Positions 34,614 through 44,072 of a stretch of 54,515 bases of DNA are shown in pieces. Source of the stretch: Bacteroides_E sp964583185 (lineage in GTDB: Bacteria; Bacteroidota; Bacteroidia; Bacteroidales; Bacteroidaceae); the NCBI GenBank assembly GCA_964583185.1, contig CAZOVL010000007.1, positions 1 to 54,515 on the forward strand, read 5' to 3'. The notes under the pieces were generated by a model that saw only the letters and a list, made by a program, of their open reading frames with translations, was not told where the DNA came from and made no database searches. The position numbers and the translations under genes are program-made. Positions within the stretch are counted from its first letter, which is position 1. Each line of letters starts with the position of its first letter.

Positions 34614-35741
34614 TTATCTTCTGATTTGATAACGCCTGAAGTAAGGATAAGAAATAAATAAAAAGAATAAAATGGAAAAACCTCCGGTACCCAATATAAA
34701 CTGAAGCGTTTCCATTTCAGATTCCTGGATGTAATAGTAGGCTATCAGACCTAAAGTCAGTCCTATTTCCCAAGATATACTTTGGCTTGTATTTGCTGTT
34801 CCTCTTTGGCAATGCGTTGATACTTTAACAAAGAGAGAAATGAATTCCGGCACAATAAGGCCAATACCTAATCCTAATAAATAATTGGGTAAATAAGGGA
34901 ATTCCGGAATGGCAAATAGTGGATAGGAGAGGCCAATACAAAGAATGCCTACAAAAGCTTGAATAAACACTCTGCGAGAAATACGTTGTAAAAAAGAAAA
35001 GACTACAAAAGCTGAACTTAAATATCCACTAATAAGAAAGATAAAGTATAAAGCAGGAGGAGTAGTGGTTGAAGCCAAATGATAAAAAAGCGCAATGGTG
35101 CAGCTTATTACAGTGGCTAACGTGATTGAGTTAATTATAAACGGCCAACCTCTAGGTAGAAGAAAGCGATCTAAATGAAGCAAACCAGACCCCATAGGTG
35201 CTCTAAAATGCAACTTAAGAGTAAGCAAAAATAAAATTCCTATTAAAGGTAAGGATGCGGAGGCATAAATTAGAGTGAAATTACTTTGTGTTGGAAATAG
35301 AATGCAGCAGAGGATGATACCTAGAAGAAAGCCTATGCTCCCCGTCCAAGTAATTGTTTTATTTCCAAAGTTTCTCAATTCTGAAGGGGAGATGTCTATG
35401 GCAATAGTTATTCCTATGCTTGTTGATAGCGTACTAAATACCCCATAAGCCATAAGTAAAAGAGGAAACCATTGGTGGCTTACACCTGTAAAAAGTAGAG
35501 CGGTTACTGACAAGCCAAGGTAGGAAAATACAGCTATACTTTTATGTTGAAATCGGTCTTGAATATATGAGAGAAAAGGACCTGTAAGTAACACTCCTCC
35601 CAAGAAATAAAAAAGTAATAAAGCTGCGTGTTGAATGGAAGAAGAGTTGGATATTGAATGCATTATTGCCGGCAACACCGGCAATAATGTGTAGAGTGAG
35701 GTATATAGCAATAAATTGGCTATACAAACCTTAATAAACAT
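34614..35741 (-). CDS. Major facilitator superfamily transporter
   Basis: A 375-residue protein with about 11-12 hydrophobic segments and no signal peptide. The layout fits the MFS family: a first helix ending LPVLPAIM, the loop DRFQHKS between helices 2 and 3, and a second half starting near residue 195. The substrate is unknown. It lies 12 bases after panB in the same direction and is probably cotranscribed, but that does not by itself make it a pantothenate transporter. Confidence 0.8.
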   Translation of the reverse strand: MFIKVCIANLLLYTSLYTLLPVLPAIMHSISNSSSIQHAALLLFYFLGGVLLTGPFLSYIQDRFQHKSIAVFSYLGLSVTALLFTGVSHQWFPLLLMAYGVFSTLSTSIGITIAIDISPSELRNFGNKTITWTGSIGFLLGIILCCILFPTQSNFTLIYASASLPLIGILFLLTLKLHFRAPMGSGLLHLDRFLLPRGWPFIINSITLATVISCTIALFYHLASTTTPPALYFIFLISGYLSSAFVVFSFLQRISRRVFIQAFVGILCIGLSYPLFAIPEFPYLPNYLLGLGIGLIVPEFISLFVKVSTHCQRGTANTSQSISWEIGLTLGLIAYYYIQESEMETLQFILGTGGFSILFFLFISYPYFRRYQIRR

Positions 35742-35753
35742 AGAGTATAAAGT

Positions 35754-36575
35754 TTAGTATTGTTCTTGTTCATTCGGAAAATCAGATGTTTTTACATCTT
35801 TAATATACTGTTGGATGGCACCTGTCATTACTGAGTGTAAATCAGCGTAGCGACGCAAAAAACGAGGATTAAATCCTTTGTTCATACCCAGCATATCTTG
35901 AATTACGAGTACTTGTCCATCAACACCTCCACCGGCACCAATTCCAATAACCGGAATTGCAATTTCCTTTGCTACCTTTTCAGCCAATTCAGCAGGTATC
36001 TTTTCCAATACAAGAGCAAAACAACCGGCTTTCTCCAATAGTTTAGCATCTTTAATCAGCTTCTCTGCTTCTTCATCATCTTTTGCACGTACCGTGTAAG
36101 TTCCGTATTTGTTTATTGATTGAGGCATAAGGCCTAAGTGACCCATAATTGGAATACCTGCTGTGAGTATACGTTCAATGGTTTCAATGATTTCCTCTCC
36201 GCCTTCCATCTTAATGGCATCTGCATGACTTTCTTTCATTATACGAATGGCAGAGGCTAAACCTTCTTTTGAGTTTCCTTGATAGCTACCAAAAGGCATA
36301 TCTACTACTACCATAGCCCTTTGTGCAGCACGCACTACAGATTGAGCGTGATAAATCATTTGATCCAATGTAATAGGTAGGGTAGTTGTGTTACCAGCCA
36401 TTACGTTGGATGCTGAATCGCCCACCAAAATTATGTCCATACCTGCACTATCTACAATTTGTGCCATGGAATAATCATAAGAAGTAAGCATGGAAATTTT
36501 TTCACCTCTTTCTTTCATTTGGAAAAGACGATGGGTAGTAACTTTTCTTTTATCGTCAGAAATATAACCAGTCAT
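35754..36575 (-). CDS. panB: 3-methyl-2-oxobutanoate hydroxymethyltransferase
   Basis: A 273-residue PanB, first committed step of pantothenate and CoA synthesis. Visible motifs are SMLTSYDYSMAQ, the metal-binding VGDSASNVM, MGHLGLMPQS, LEKIPAELA (catalytic Glu) and IPVIGIGAGGGVDGQVLV. Length is normal. It is the upstream gene of a panB-MFS pair. Confidence 0.96.
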   Translation of the reverse strand: MTGYISDDKRKVTTHRLFQMKERGEKISMLTSYDYSMAQIVDSAGMDIILVGDSASNVMAGNTTTLPITLDQMIYHAQSVVRAAQRAMVVVDMPFGSYQGNSKEGLASAIRIMKESHADAIKMEGGEEIIETIERILTAGIPIMGHLGLMPQSINKYGTYTVRAKDDEEAEKLIKDAKLLEKAGCFALVLEKIPAELAEKVAKEIAIPVIGIGAGGGVDGQVLVIQDMLGMNKGFNPRFLRRYADLHSVMTGAIQQYIKDVKTSDFPNEQEQY

Positions 36576-36701
36576 TGTTTTTATGTTTAATGTTATTAGC
36601 CATTTTGGACATATAAATCATTCAAAATGGATTTTAGTTATCTGAAAGGACAAAGTTATAACATATATGAAGAATCACCATGTTATTTTTAAACTTTGCA
36701 A

Positions 36702-37799
36702 TTATTTGGGAGCTTTACGATACAGATAGAAGGCTATAAATGCATAGAGTATATTGGGCACCCACATAGCAATAAAAGGATGCATATTCCCATTAACGGC
36801 AAATGTGGAAGATACGGTCTGGAATAAAATGTAAGAGAAACTTAAAGCCAGTCCAATACCTAAATGAAGCCCCATACCTCCTTTGGTCTTTCTGGAAGAA
36901 AGAGAGACGCCTATAATGGTTAGGATAAAAGAGGCGAACGACATAGCTACTCGTTTATGATACTCAATTTGGAACTCTTTGATGTTTCCAAATCCTCTTC
37001 GTTTTTGTTTGTCGATATATTTACTTAATTCCGGACTAGTCATCATTTCGTGCTGATTCTTCATTACAAGAAAGTCGGCAGGTTCCATTACAATGACAGA
37101 GTCCAAACTCTCACCTTTAATGATGTTTTCATGCATTCCTTCGAACTCACGAATCATATAGTTTTTAATGGTCCAGGTATGAACTTTGGTTGTGTCGTAA
37201 GTGATGCTTCGTGCTGTTAAGTGAGACACTAGTTTCTTATCTACAAATTTGTCTAGTGAGAAGCGATATCCTGTTTTACTGTAATCTTCATAACGCTCAA
37301 TATATGCTATAACACCGGAGTCTACCTCTAATTGCACATTTCTAGCCCTATTGGTTTTTCGGGGTTTGTAATATTTATCCTCAAAATTCAGGCGGGTTAC
37401 ACTTCCTTTAGGTATGATGTAAGCACCCAATGTGAAAGTTGCTCCGGCAATTATAGCTGCTGAAATCATATAGGGTTTTAAGAGTCGCTTGAAACTCATA
37501 CCACTGGCAAACATCGCTATAATCTCAGAGTTCTCTGCTAATTTTGACGTAAAGAAAATAACTGCGATAAAAACAAATAACGGACTGAATAGGTTGGCAA
37601 AGTAAGGAATAAAGTTGAGGTAATAATCAAAAGCAATGGCACTCCAAGGGGCTTCATTATTCATAAAGCGATCCATTTTTTCATTGAAGTCAAAAACCAC
37701 CGCAATAGAAATAATTAAAGCAATAGCAAAGATATAAGTTCCTAGGAACTTCCCTATGATGTATCTGTCTAATTTGGTTAAGAACTTATTACCTCTCAT
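36702..37799 (-). CDS. LptF/LptG-type permease (YjgP/YjgQ family)
   Basis: A 365-residue inner-membrane protein with three membrane segments at each end (about 15-35, 55-80, 95-120 and about 290-360) around a periplasmic beta-jellyroll-like region. It begins LDRYIIGKFLGTY, the usual LptF/G start, and belongs to the LptB2FG machine that pulls lipopolysaccharide out of the inner membrane. LptF and LptG cannot be told apart here. It follows tgt by 9 bases in the lon-tgt-permease order common in Bacteroidales. Confidence 0.9.
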   Translation of the reverse strand: MRGNKFLTKLDRYIIGKFLGTYIFAIALIISIAVVFDFNEKMDRFMNNEAPWSAIAFDYYLNFIPYFANLFSPLFVFIAVIFFTSKLAENSEIIAMFASGMSFKRLLKPYMISAAIIAGATFTLGAYIIPKGSVTRLNFEDKYYKPRKTNRARNVQLEVDSGVIAYIERYEDYSKTGYRFSLDKFVDKKLVSHLTARSITYDTTKVHTWTIKNYMIREFEGMHENIIKGESLDSVIVMEPADFLVMKNQHEMMTSPELSKYIDKQKRRGFGNIKEFQIEYHKRVAMSFASFILTIIGVSLSSRKTKGGMGLHLGIGLALSFSYILFQTVSSTFAVNGNMHPFIAMWVPNILYAFIAFYLYRKAPK

Positions 37800-37808
37800 C
37801 TGCCTAAA

Positions 37809-38939
37809 TTATAATCGTGTAGTCACTTTTTGAACCATCATTGCTTTCCAAGAGGTAAAATCACCGGCTATTATATGTTTCCTTGCTTCTTTGACTAACC
37901 ATAAATAAAAAGCTAAATTATGGATGGAAGCAATTTGACCGGCAAGTAACTCCTTGGCCTGAAAAAGATGTCTAAGATACGCTTTACTATATAATGTATC
38001 AACAAAAGAGGCTCCATTTTCTTCAATGGGTGAAAAATCTTTCTCCCATTTTTTATTTTTCATGTTGAGGATACCTTCTTTTGTGAATAGCATACCATTG
38101 CGTCCGTTACGAGTAGGCATCACACAATCGAACATATCTACTCCTAATTCAATACTCTCAAGAATGTTGGCAGGTGTTCCAACTCCCATTAAATACCTGG
38201 GTTTGTCTTTAGGTAGAATAGCATTTACCAAATCAATCATTTCATACATAACCTCTGCAGGTTCACCTACAGCTAGTCCTCCTATGGCATTTCCGTCGGC
38301 TCCTTTAGACGCTATAAATTCGGCTGATTGTTTTCTTAAATCCGGAAATACACAACCTTGAACAATGGGAAACAACGATTGATTATATCCATATTTGGGT
38401 TCTGTTGTATTGAATCGGTTGATGCATCTATCCAGCCACCTATGCGTAAGTTCCATGGAGTTTTTGGCATATTGATAGTCGGAGTTTGCTGGTGCACATT
38501 CATCAAAAGCCATCATAATGTCGGCTCCAATGGTACGCTCTAAATCCATAACCTTTTCGGGTGTAAAGAAGTGTTTACTACCATCAATGTGTGACCTGAA
38601 CTCTGCACCCTCTTCGCTTAACTTGCGAATGGCCGACAGTGAAAAGACCTGAAAGCCTCCACTATCTGTTAATATGGGACCATCGAAACTGTTGAATTTA
38701 TGTAATCCTCCGGCACCTTCCAATACCTCCATTCCAGGACGTAAATAAAGGTGATATGTGTTACCTAAAATAATTTGAGCTTTTATATCCTCTTTTAACT
38801 CCGTAGGATGTACTCCTTTTACGCTACCTACAGTTCCCACGGGCATAAAAATAGGTGTTTCTATGTTCCCGTGGTCTGTTTCTAGCAAACCTGCTCTGGC
38901 ACTACTTCTAGAGTCAGTATGTTGTAAAGTAAACTTCAT
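37809..38939 (-). CDS. tgt: tRNA-guanine transglycosylase, lacking the zinc cysteines
   Basis: A 376-residue enzyme that swaps guanine-34 of GUN tRNAs for a queuine precursor. Asp92 (TDSGGFQVF) and the nucleophile Asp271 (DCVMPTRNGRNG) are present, and HDG-like GLAVGEP is normal. The zinc site of bacterial TGT is usually CxCxxC plus His; here residues 306-324 read EENGASFVDTLY with only the final His left (YLRHLF). The enzyme may fold without zinc, as I believe is common in this phylum. The start overlaps the lon stop by one base (TAATG), so translation is coupled. Confidence 0.94.
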   Translation of the reverse strand: MKFTLQHTDSRSSARAGLLETDHGNIETPIFMPVGTVGSVKGVHPTELKEDIKAQIILGNTYHLYLRPGMEVLEGAGGLHKFNSFDGPILTDSGGFQVFSLSAIRKLSEEGAEFRSHIDGSKHFFTPEKVMDLERTIGADIMMAFDECAPANSDYQYAKNSMELTHRWLDRCINRFNTTEPKYGYNQSLFPIVQGCVFPDLRKQSAEFIASKGADGNAIGGLAVGEPAEVMYEMIDLVNAILPKDKPRYLMGVGTPANILESIELGVDMFDCVMPTRNGRNGMLFTKEGILNMKNKKWEKDFSPIEENGASFVDTLYSKAYLRHLFQAKELLAGQIASIHNLAFYLWLVKEARKHIIAGDFTSWKAMMVQKVTTRL

Positions 38940-41428
38940 TATTTGTTTTTTGTCTGCTCTGAAAGAGTGAAATCAATAGGGTTAGCCACTTTTTCTTTTG
39001 TTATGGCTAAGTCGAAAACCTCTTTCACATTGTCAACATAGTGGAAAGTTAAACCTTTTAGGTAGATTTCCTGAATTTCGTCTATGTTTTTTTTGTTTTC
39101 GGCAGACAGAATAATCTCTTTGATACCTGCACGTTTGGCTGCTAGAATTTTCTCTTTGATACCTCCAACAGGAAGTACTTTTCCTCTCAATGTGATTTCA
39201 CCTGTCATTGCAATGTTAGCTTTAACTTTACGTTGAGTAAATGCAGAAGCTAATGAAGTAGCCATTGTAATACCTGCCGATGGACCATCTTTTGGTATAG
39301 CTCCTTCGGGTACGTGTATGTGTACACTCCAGTTGTTGAATACTTCGTAATCAATATTTAACATATCAGCGTGTGCTTTAATGTATTCCAGAGCAAGCAA
39401 AGCAGATTCTTTCATCACATCTCCCAAGTTTCCGGTAATAGTTAACTTACCACCCTTGCTGCGACTCAAGCTAGTTTCCACAAAAAGAATTTCCCCTCCA
39501 ACAGCAGTCCAGGCCAAACCTGTAACTACTCCTGCATGATGATTTCCTTGATATACCTCTTTAGTATATTCAGGTGCACCTAAATAGTTGTATAGGTCGT
39601 CTTTACGAACAGTTTTAGTACTTATTTCATTATCAATGGCGTATTCGCGAGCAATTTTACGAAGTACCTTGTTTATCTTTTTCTCTAACTCACGAACTCC
39701 ACTTTCTCTTGTGTACGATTCGATGATGCCTTCCAATGCGTTCTTATAGAATTTGACATCTCCTTTGTTCATTCCATTAGCTTCCAATTCTTTGGGAACT
39801 AAATGACGACGTGCAATCTCTATTTTTTCCTCGGTAATGTAACCACTCACTTCAATAAGCTCCATCCGATCTAACAACGGAGCCGGTATTGTGTTTAGAT
39901 TATTGGCAGTTGCAATAAACATCACTTTGGATAAGTCGTAATCCACATCCAAGTAGTTGTCGTGGAAAGCAGTATTTTGTTCCGGGTCTAACACTTCTAA
40001 TAATGCAGAAGATGGATCACCTTGTCGGTCTCTGTTTATCTTGTCAATCTCATCTAAAACAAAAACAGGGTTAGATGATTTTGCTCGAATCAAGCTTTTG
40101 ATGATTCGTCCTGGCATTGCTCCAATATATGTTCTCCGGTGTCCTCTTATCTCGGCTTCGTCGTGAACACCACCTAACGACATACGAATGTATTTACGGT
40201 TTAATGCTTTAGCTATTGATTTTCCTAAAGAAGTTTTACCAACTCCGGGAGGGCCATATAAACAAATAATAGGCGATTTCATATCCCCCTTGAGTTTAAG
40301 GACAGCTAAATGTTCCAATATACGTTCTTTCACCTTCTCCAATCCATAATGATCTTTATCCAGTGTTTGTTCCGCTTTTCTTAAATCCAAATTATCTTTG
40401 GTATAGACACCCCAAGGTAAGCTAAGCATGGTTTGAAGAAAGTTTAACTGTGTACTGAACTCAGGCGATTGTGTATGTGTACGCTCTAGTTTTTGTAACT
40501 CTTTCTCAAAAGTTTGTTTCACCTCATCGGGCCACTTCATCTTTTCAGCTTGTAGGCGTAACTCCTCAATCTCTTTATCTTGAGAACCACTACCCAGTTC
40601 ACTTTGAATGGCTTTTATCTGTTGTTGAAGGAAATACTCCCGTTGCTGCTTGTCTATATCTTCACGAGCACGCATTTGTACTGTGGCTTTAATCTCTGCC
40701 AATTGTACTTCGGTGGTTAGTATCTTCAATAAATATTTCGCTCTATCCAACAAAGAATCTTTGCTTAGCAACTCAATTTTCTCTGCTATTTTGATGGGTA
40801 AATTGTTAGAGATGAAGCTGATTAAATGAAGAGGATTATCAATGTTATTCAATCCAAAAAGAGCTTCTTTGGGTAATTGAGAAAGATTGATGTACCTAAC
40901 TGTCAATTCCCTGCAAGAATCAATTAGTGCATCATACTCTTGTTCTTCGGACTTTCTTGGCTTTCTGTCTAAAAGTGTATCTACCTTGCCCACTAAATAA
41001 GGCTCTTCTTTCACTATCTCTTTTAGCTCAGCACGTCTAAGTCCTTGTACAATAACTGTTGGAGCTTGCTCTGGTATATGAAACACCTTAACAATGCGTC
41101 CTACAGTACCAATGGGGTATAAATCTTCAAATCCCGGGTTGTCTTCGTTTTGTTCTTTTTGACAATGTACCGCAACCAATCCTTTTTTTCTTTCCAATTC
41201 CTTGATCAGTTGTAGTGAACTGGGACGTCCCACTGCAATGGGCAGAAAAACATTGGGGAAAAGAACCATATTCCTTAAAGGTAAAATAGGTATCGTTTCC
41301 TCTATGGTAACATCTGAAAGTGATGTAGAATCGGGTTGCTCTCCTTCAAATTCAGCAATGAATGATAAAGAATCCCCTTCATAATCATTTATGTCGTCTG
41401 TAAAATATCTTTTTGTTTTATTGTCCAT
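38939..41428 (-). CDS. lon: ATP-dependent protease Lon
   Basis: An 829-residue LonA. The N-terminal LON substrate-binding domain covers about 45-250, with a coiled region up to 330. The AAA+ domain has Walker A GPPGVGKT (392-399) and Walker B FVLDEID (456-462). The proteolytic dyad is Ser717 (KDGPSAG) and Lys760 (GGIKEK), spaced as in E. coli. It degrades misfolded and regulatory proteins. It heads the lon-tgt-permease operon; its upstream region contains a likely promoter and repeat array 4. Confidence 0.97.
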   Translation of the reverse strand: MDNKTKRYFTDDINDYEGDSLSFIAEFEGEQPDSTSLSDVTIEETIPILPLRNMVLFPNVFLPIAVGRPSSLQLIKELERKKGLVAVHCQKEQNEDNPGFEDLYPIGTVGRIVKVFHIPEQAPTVIVQGLRRAELKEIVKEEPYLVGKVDTLLDRKPRKSEEQEYDALIDSCRELTVRYINLSQLPKEALFGLNNIDNPLHLISFISNNLPIKIAEKIELLSKDSLLDRAKYLLKILTTEVQLAEIKATVQMRAREDIDKQQREYFLQQQIKAIQSELGSGSQDKEIEELRLQAEKMKWPDEVKQTFEKELQKLERTHTQSPEFSTQLNFLQTMLSLPWGVYTKDNLDLRKAEQTLDKDHYGLEKVKERILEHLAVLKLKGDMKSPIICLYGPPGVGKTSLGKSIAKALNRKYIRMSLGGVHDEAEIRGHRRTYIGAMPGRIIKSLIRAKSSNPVFVLDEIDKINRDRQGDPSSALLEVLDPEQNTAFHDNYLDVDYDLSKVMFIATANNLNTIPAPLLDRMELIEVSGYITEEKIEIARRHLVPKELEANGMNKGDVKFYKNALEGIIESYTRESGVRELEKKINKVLRKIAREYAIDNEISTKTVRKDDLYNYLGAPEYTKEVYQGNHHAGVVTGLAWTAVGGEILFVETSLSRSKGGKLTITGNLGDVMKESALLALEYIKAHADMLNIDYEVFNNWSVHIHVPEGAIPKDGPSAGITMATSLASAFTQRKVKANIAMTGEITLRGKVLPVGGIKEKILAAKRAGIKEIILSAENKKNIDEIQEIYLKGLTFHYVDNVKEVFDLAITKEKVANPIDFTLSEQTKNK

Positions 41429-41491
41429 GAATTATTGCTCCTGGTTTATTTAGTTTTATTATGTCATACTGACAGCCCTAATAAGCGGCTG

Positions 41492-41519
41492 CAAAGTTAG
41501 TCTATTCTTCATTAAGAAT
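41492..41519 (-). promoter_or_regulatory. lon promoter with an inverted repeat upstream
   Basis: The minus strand has TAACTTTG (41492-41499), matching TAnnTTTG, about 64 bases before the lon ATG. Immediately upstream, ATTCTT (41504-41509) and AAGAAT (41514-41519) form a 6-bp inverted repeat with a 4-base spacer, in the spacer between -7 and -33. It could be an operator, but no regulator is identified. Confidence 0.4.
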
Positions 41520-41638
41520 GAAAAACCTCGTTAACTAAATTGCAAATTCAGTGCCAAAGACTAAAAAAAATAGTCTATTAGTGATTATTAAGTTTTTTCC
41601 TATCGTTTTATTACCCCTTGTTTCTTTCGTTCTGAGAG

Positions 41639-41717
41639 GGTCTTAGACCGACCGCCCTTCGGTCCTAGACCGAGCACCCTTCAGTCCTAGACCGAGAGGC
41701 CTTCGGTCCTAGACCGA
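41639..41717 (+). repeat. Array 4 of the 22-bp palindromic tandem repeat (4 units)
   Basis: This is the best-conserved array. Cores start at 41639 (GGTCTTAGACCGA), 41661 (GGTCCTAGACCGA), 41683 (AGTCCTAGACCGA) and 41705 (GGTCCTAGACCGA), at exact 22-base steps. Linkers are CCGCCCTTC, GCACCCTTC and GAGGCCTTC. It lies in the 382-base divergent gap between lon and the TrmN6-like gene. Confidence 0.96.
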
Positions 41718-41810
41718 CAAAAAACTTGCTTTGGGCTGTTTTTCTTAAATAGTAGAAAAGGTGTTATTATATAATCTTATCTTTGAAGTAAATTAAAGTC
41801 ATAATGTCGT

Positions 41811-42521
41811 ATGAGTAACAGCTTTTTTCAGTTTAAACAATTTACAATTCAACAAGACCAATGTGCAATGAAAGTGGGTACTGACGGGGTTTTATTGGGT
41901 GCTTGGGTGGATTTAACAAATAAAAAGAAGTGCTTAGATGTTGGAACAGGAACCGGACTTATTGCTTTAATGATGGCTCAACGAACAGCAGAAGCACATA
42001 TCACTGCTGTAGAAGTAGATGAGGAAGCGGTAGTTCAAGCTCGGAGAAATGTATTAAACTCTCCATGGAAAGATAGGGTAGAAGTGGTACATTGTAATTT
42101 CCTCTCTTTCCAACCAAATCAAAAATTTGATAGTATTGTTTCTAATCCACCTTACTTTACTAATAATTTAATTTCTCCAGATAAACAACGAACCCTAGCA
42201 AGGCATAATAACCATATGACGTATGCAGAGCTTATTAATAAGGTAGTTACTTTATTAAGTAATCAAGGGAGCTTTTCAGTTATTCTTCCATTTAGTCAGA
42301 AGGACTACTTTATTACAATATGTCAGGAATCCGGATTAAATGTGAAACGTCTGGTGAATATACAAACTCGAATAGGAGTTCCTTTTAAGCGCATTCTATT
42401 GGAATTTGTTTTTAGTAAAATAGAAGTCGTCGAAGAAAAAGAGTTGTTGGTAGAAATAGAAAGACACTCTTATTCCCCTGAATATACTAACTTGACAAAA
42501 GATTTTTATTTAAAAATGTAA
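41811..42521 (+). CDS. trmN6: tRNA1(Val) (adenine37-N6)-methyltransferase-like protein
   Basis: A 236-residue SAM-dependent N6-adenine methyltransferase of the YfiC/TrmN6 type. DQCAMKVGTDGVLLGAW is the usual opening, the SAM motif is LDVGTGTGL (42-50) and the catalytic NPPY motif is SNPPYF (111-116). It should methylate A37 of tRNA1(Val); close relatives act on other adenines, so the exact target is likely but not certain. TATCTTTG at 41778-41785 is a possible -7 box. Confidence 0.88.
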   Translation: MSNSFFQFKQFTIQQDQCAMKVGTDGVLLGAWVDLTNKKKCLDVGTGTGLIALMMAQRTAEAHITAVEVDEEAVVQARRNVLNSPWKDRVEVVHCNFLSFQPNQKFDSIVSNPPYFTNNLISPDKQRTLARHNNHMTYAELINKVVTLLSNQGSFSVILPFSQKDYFITICQESGLNVKRLVNIQTRIGVPFKRILLEFVFSKIEVVEEKELLVEIERHSYSPEYTNLTKDFYLKM

Positions 42522-42591
42522 TTTTAATGAATTGTAAATCAGCTTGTAATGAAGAAGGAGAAAAAAGAGTTGAAATTTAATTCGTAAAAAG

Positions 42592-42623
42592 TTTGGAGTG
42601 AATAAAGAAAGTCTCTATATTTG
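42592..42623 (+). promoter_or_regulatory. Promoter of tRNA-Pro
   Basis: TTTG (42592-42595), 20 bases, then TATATTTG (42616-42623): a full Bacteroidota promoter placed 34 bases before the tRNA. Confidence 0.72.
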
Positions 42624-42657
42624 CATCGCATTTAAGGATAAAACCTAATGAAATGTA

Positions 42658-42732
42658 CGGGGTGTAGCGCAGTCCGGTTAGCGCACCTGCTTTGGGAGCA
42701 GGGGGTCCCAGGTTCGAATCCTGGTACCCCGA
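42658..42732 (+). tRNA. trnP: tRNA-Pro (TGG)
   Basis: The acceptor arms are CGGGGTG and TACCCCG. The anticodon stem CCTGC/GCAGG encloses TTTGGGA with anticodon TGG. The T-arm is CCAGGTTCGAATCCTGG. CCA is not encoded; 75 bases with the discriminator A. Confidence 0.97.
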
Positions 42733-42740
42733 CAAAAAAA

Positions 42741-42772
42741 GACAGCTTTGAATATCAAAGCTGTCTTTTTTT
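42741..42772 (+). terminator. Rho-independent terminator after tRNA-Pro
   Basis: Perfect 11-bp stem GACAGCTTTGA (42741-42751) / TCAAAGCTGTC (42755-42765), 3-base loop, followed by seven T. Confidence 0.93.
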
Positions 42773-42966
42773 ATATGTGCGAGCGAAAGAGGGGATGAGG
42801 ATTTATTGGGATTATGTAACTACTATATTGGAAGTTTTACCGTACACTAATAATTGAATTTATTGCATAAGATGGGACTAAAATAGACTCTAGCCCAAGT
42901 CTGAAAACTTACAACTTTATAGGGTAGTCCTATTATAATTTTCAAAAGCTACCTCATCTATCCAAA

Positions 42967-43911
42967 CTATAGCTTTTCCACTGCTCCTTTAGGACTAGGG
43001 AAGTGAGTTCCCACCCTTGGGTCCATTATGTTACCTCCAAAACCATCCACCTCATCAGATAATTTATCTTTCATTTTCTTAAGCATAGAAATATAATTTT
43101 TATCTCCTAGTCTCTTTAAAGACCATATTGCAATTACTTTTTCAAAGTTTGTATAGTCTTCACTTTCAATAGATGACAATAACAGTTCTTTGCTTGGATT
43201 TGTATCTATGTTTCCTAATAATTGTAAAGCCGATACTTTTAAGTGAAAATTATCACAAAGAACAAATTTCTTGATTTTTTCAACGTCAAATGATAAATCA
43301 AGCAAATAAGCGGTTTCTAGTGCTACATGCTGTTTAAAGAAAATATTAATTTCATCTTCATTGTCAAAGCTAGCAGGCTTTATGTCTAGCTGTGAGTTAA
43401 TATAGTTATTAATAATATCCTTCTGAAATGTACCTTTTTTATAGTAACTCCATATGTTTTCAAAGGTCATTTCATAGATCTCTTGTGAGATCAATGCTTG
43501 GTGATAGCTGTGCCTATAGGTAGCAACAACACCTATCTCTTTATCAAGGTAAGCATATCCAGAGGTTGGAGTTGGAAGAGAATAACTTCCATTCTCATTT
43601 TCTTTTAAAAAGAGATAATAATTATTCCCGACTTCTAAAGACAGATGTACCCCATGTCCGGAACTACTTGTTAAAGTTAAGAGGAAAAACCCATCAATCG
43701 TAATTTCTTCTTTGGTTTGGGTACCTCCAATTCTTTTTAGCACTTTCACTTTAGCTGTTAGTCCATCAACTTCTGTTACCTCTCCAAGTATGAATAGGTT
43801 GGACTGCTGAATTATTTCTTTTTGCCAAGGTTCGTTCCAAGTTTCAGCTTTTACTTCAGTTAAACAGCATAGGAATAATAACAAGAATAAAAGCTTAAAT
43901 GTGTATTTCAT
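42967..43911 (-). CDS. Secreted protein of unknown function
   Basis: A 314-residue protein with a signal peptide (residues 1-22, ending EVKAE). The N-terminal half has beta-rich stretches (LFILGEVTEVDG, AKVKVLKRIGG, NYYLFLKENENG) and the C-terminal half (about 190-290) is helical with HEAT-like pairs such as KVSALQLLGNID and KVIAIWSLKRLGD. I do not recognise the family. The GC content resembles its neighbours. It stands alone, in a stretch dominated by envelope genes. Confidence 0.75.
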   Translation of the reverse strand: MKYTFKLLFLLLFLCCLTEVKAETWNEPWQKEIIQQSNLFILGEVTEVDGLTAKVKVLKRIGGTQTKEEITIDGFFLLTLTSSSGHGVHLSLEVGNNYYLFLKENENGSYSLPTPTSGYAYLDKEIGVVATYRHSYHQALISQEIYEMTFENIWSYYKKGTFQKDIINNYINSQLDIKPASFDNEDEINIFFKQHVALETAYLLDLSFDVEKIKKFVLCDNFHLKVSALQLLGNIDTNPSKELLLSSIESEDYTNFEKVIAIWSLKRLGDKNYISMLKKMKDKLSDEVDGFGGNIMDPRVGTHFPSPKGAVEKL

Positions 43912-44072
43912 AATGCTATGGTGTTGTTTTTTATATATTAGATGATATACTAAGAGGGTTTCATCTTAAAGATATTAATATTTTAGAATAAATAGAAACC
44001 AACCACATTGTATTTTATTTAACTCGGAAGATGAAGAACTCTTCTTATTCTTTTAACTTATGATGCCTCTAC

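Noticed and set aside
36601..36629. CATTTTG/CAAAATG inverted repeat between panB and the LptF/G gene as a regulatory site
   Set aside because: Seven-base arms with a 15-base AT-rich loop are expected by chance here, and no promoter or T run supports a role.
42648..42857. A 69-codon ORF over tRNA-Pro
   Set aside because: It is the tRNA gene and its terminator read as protein.
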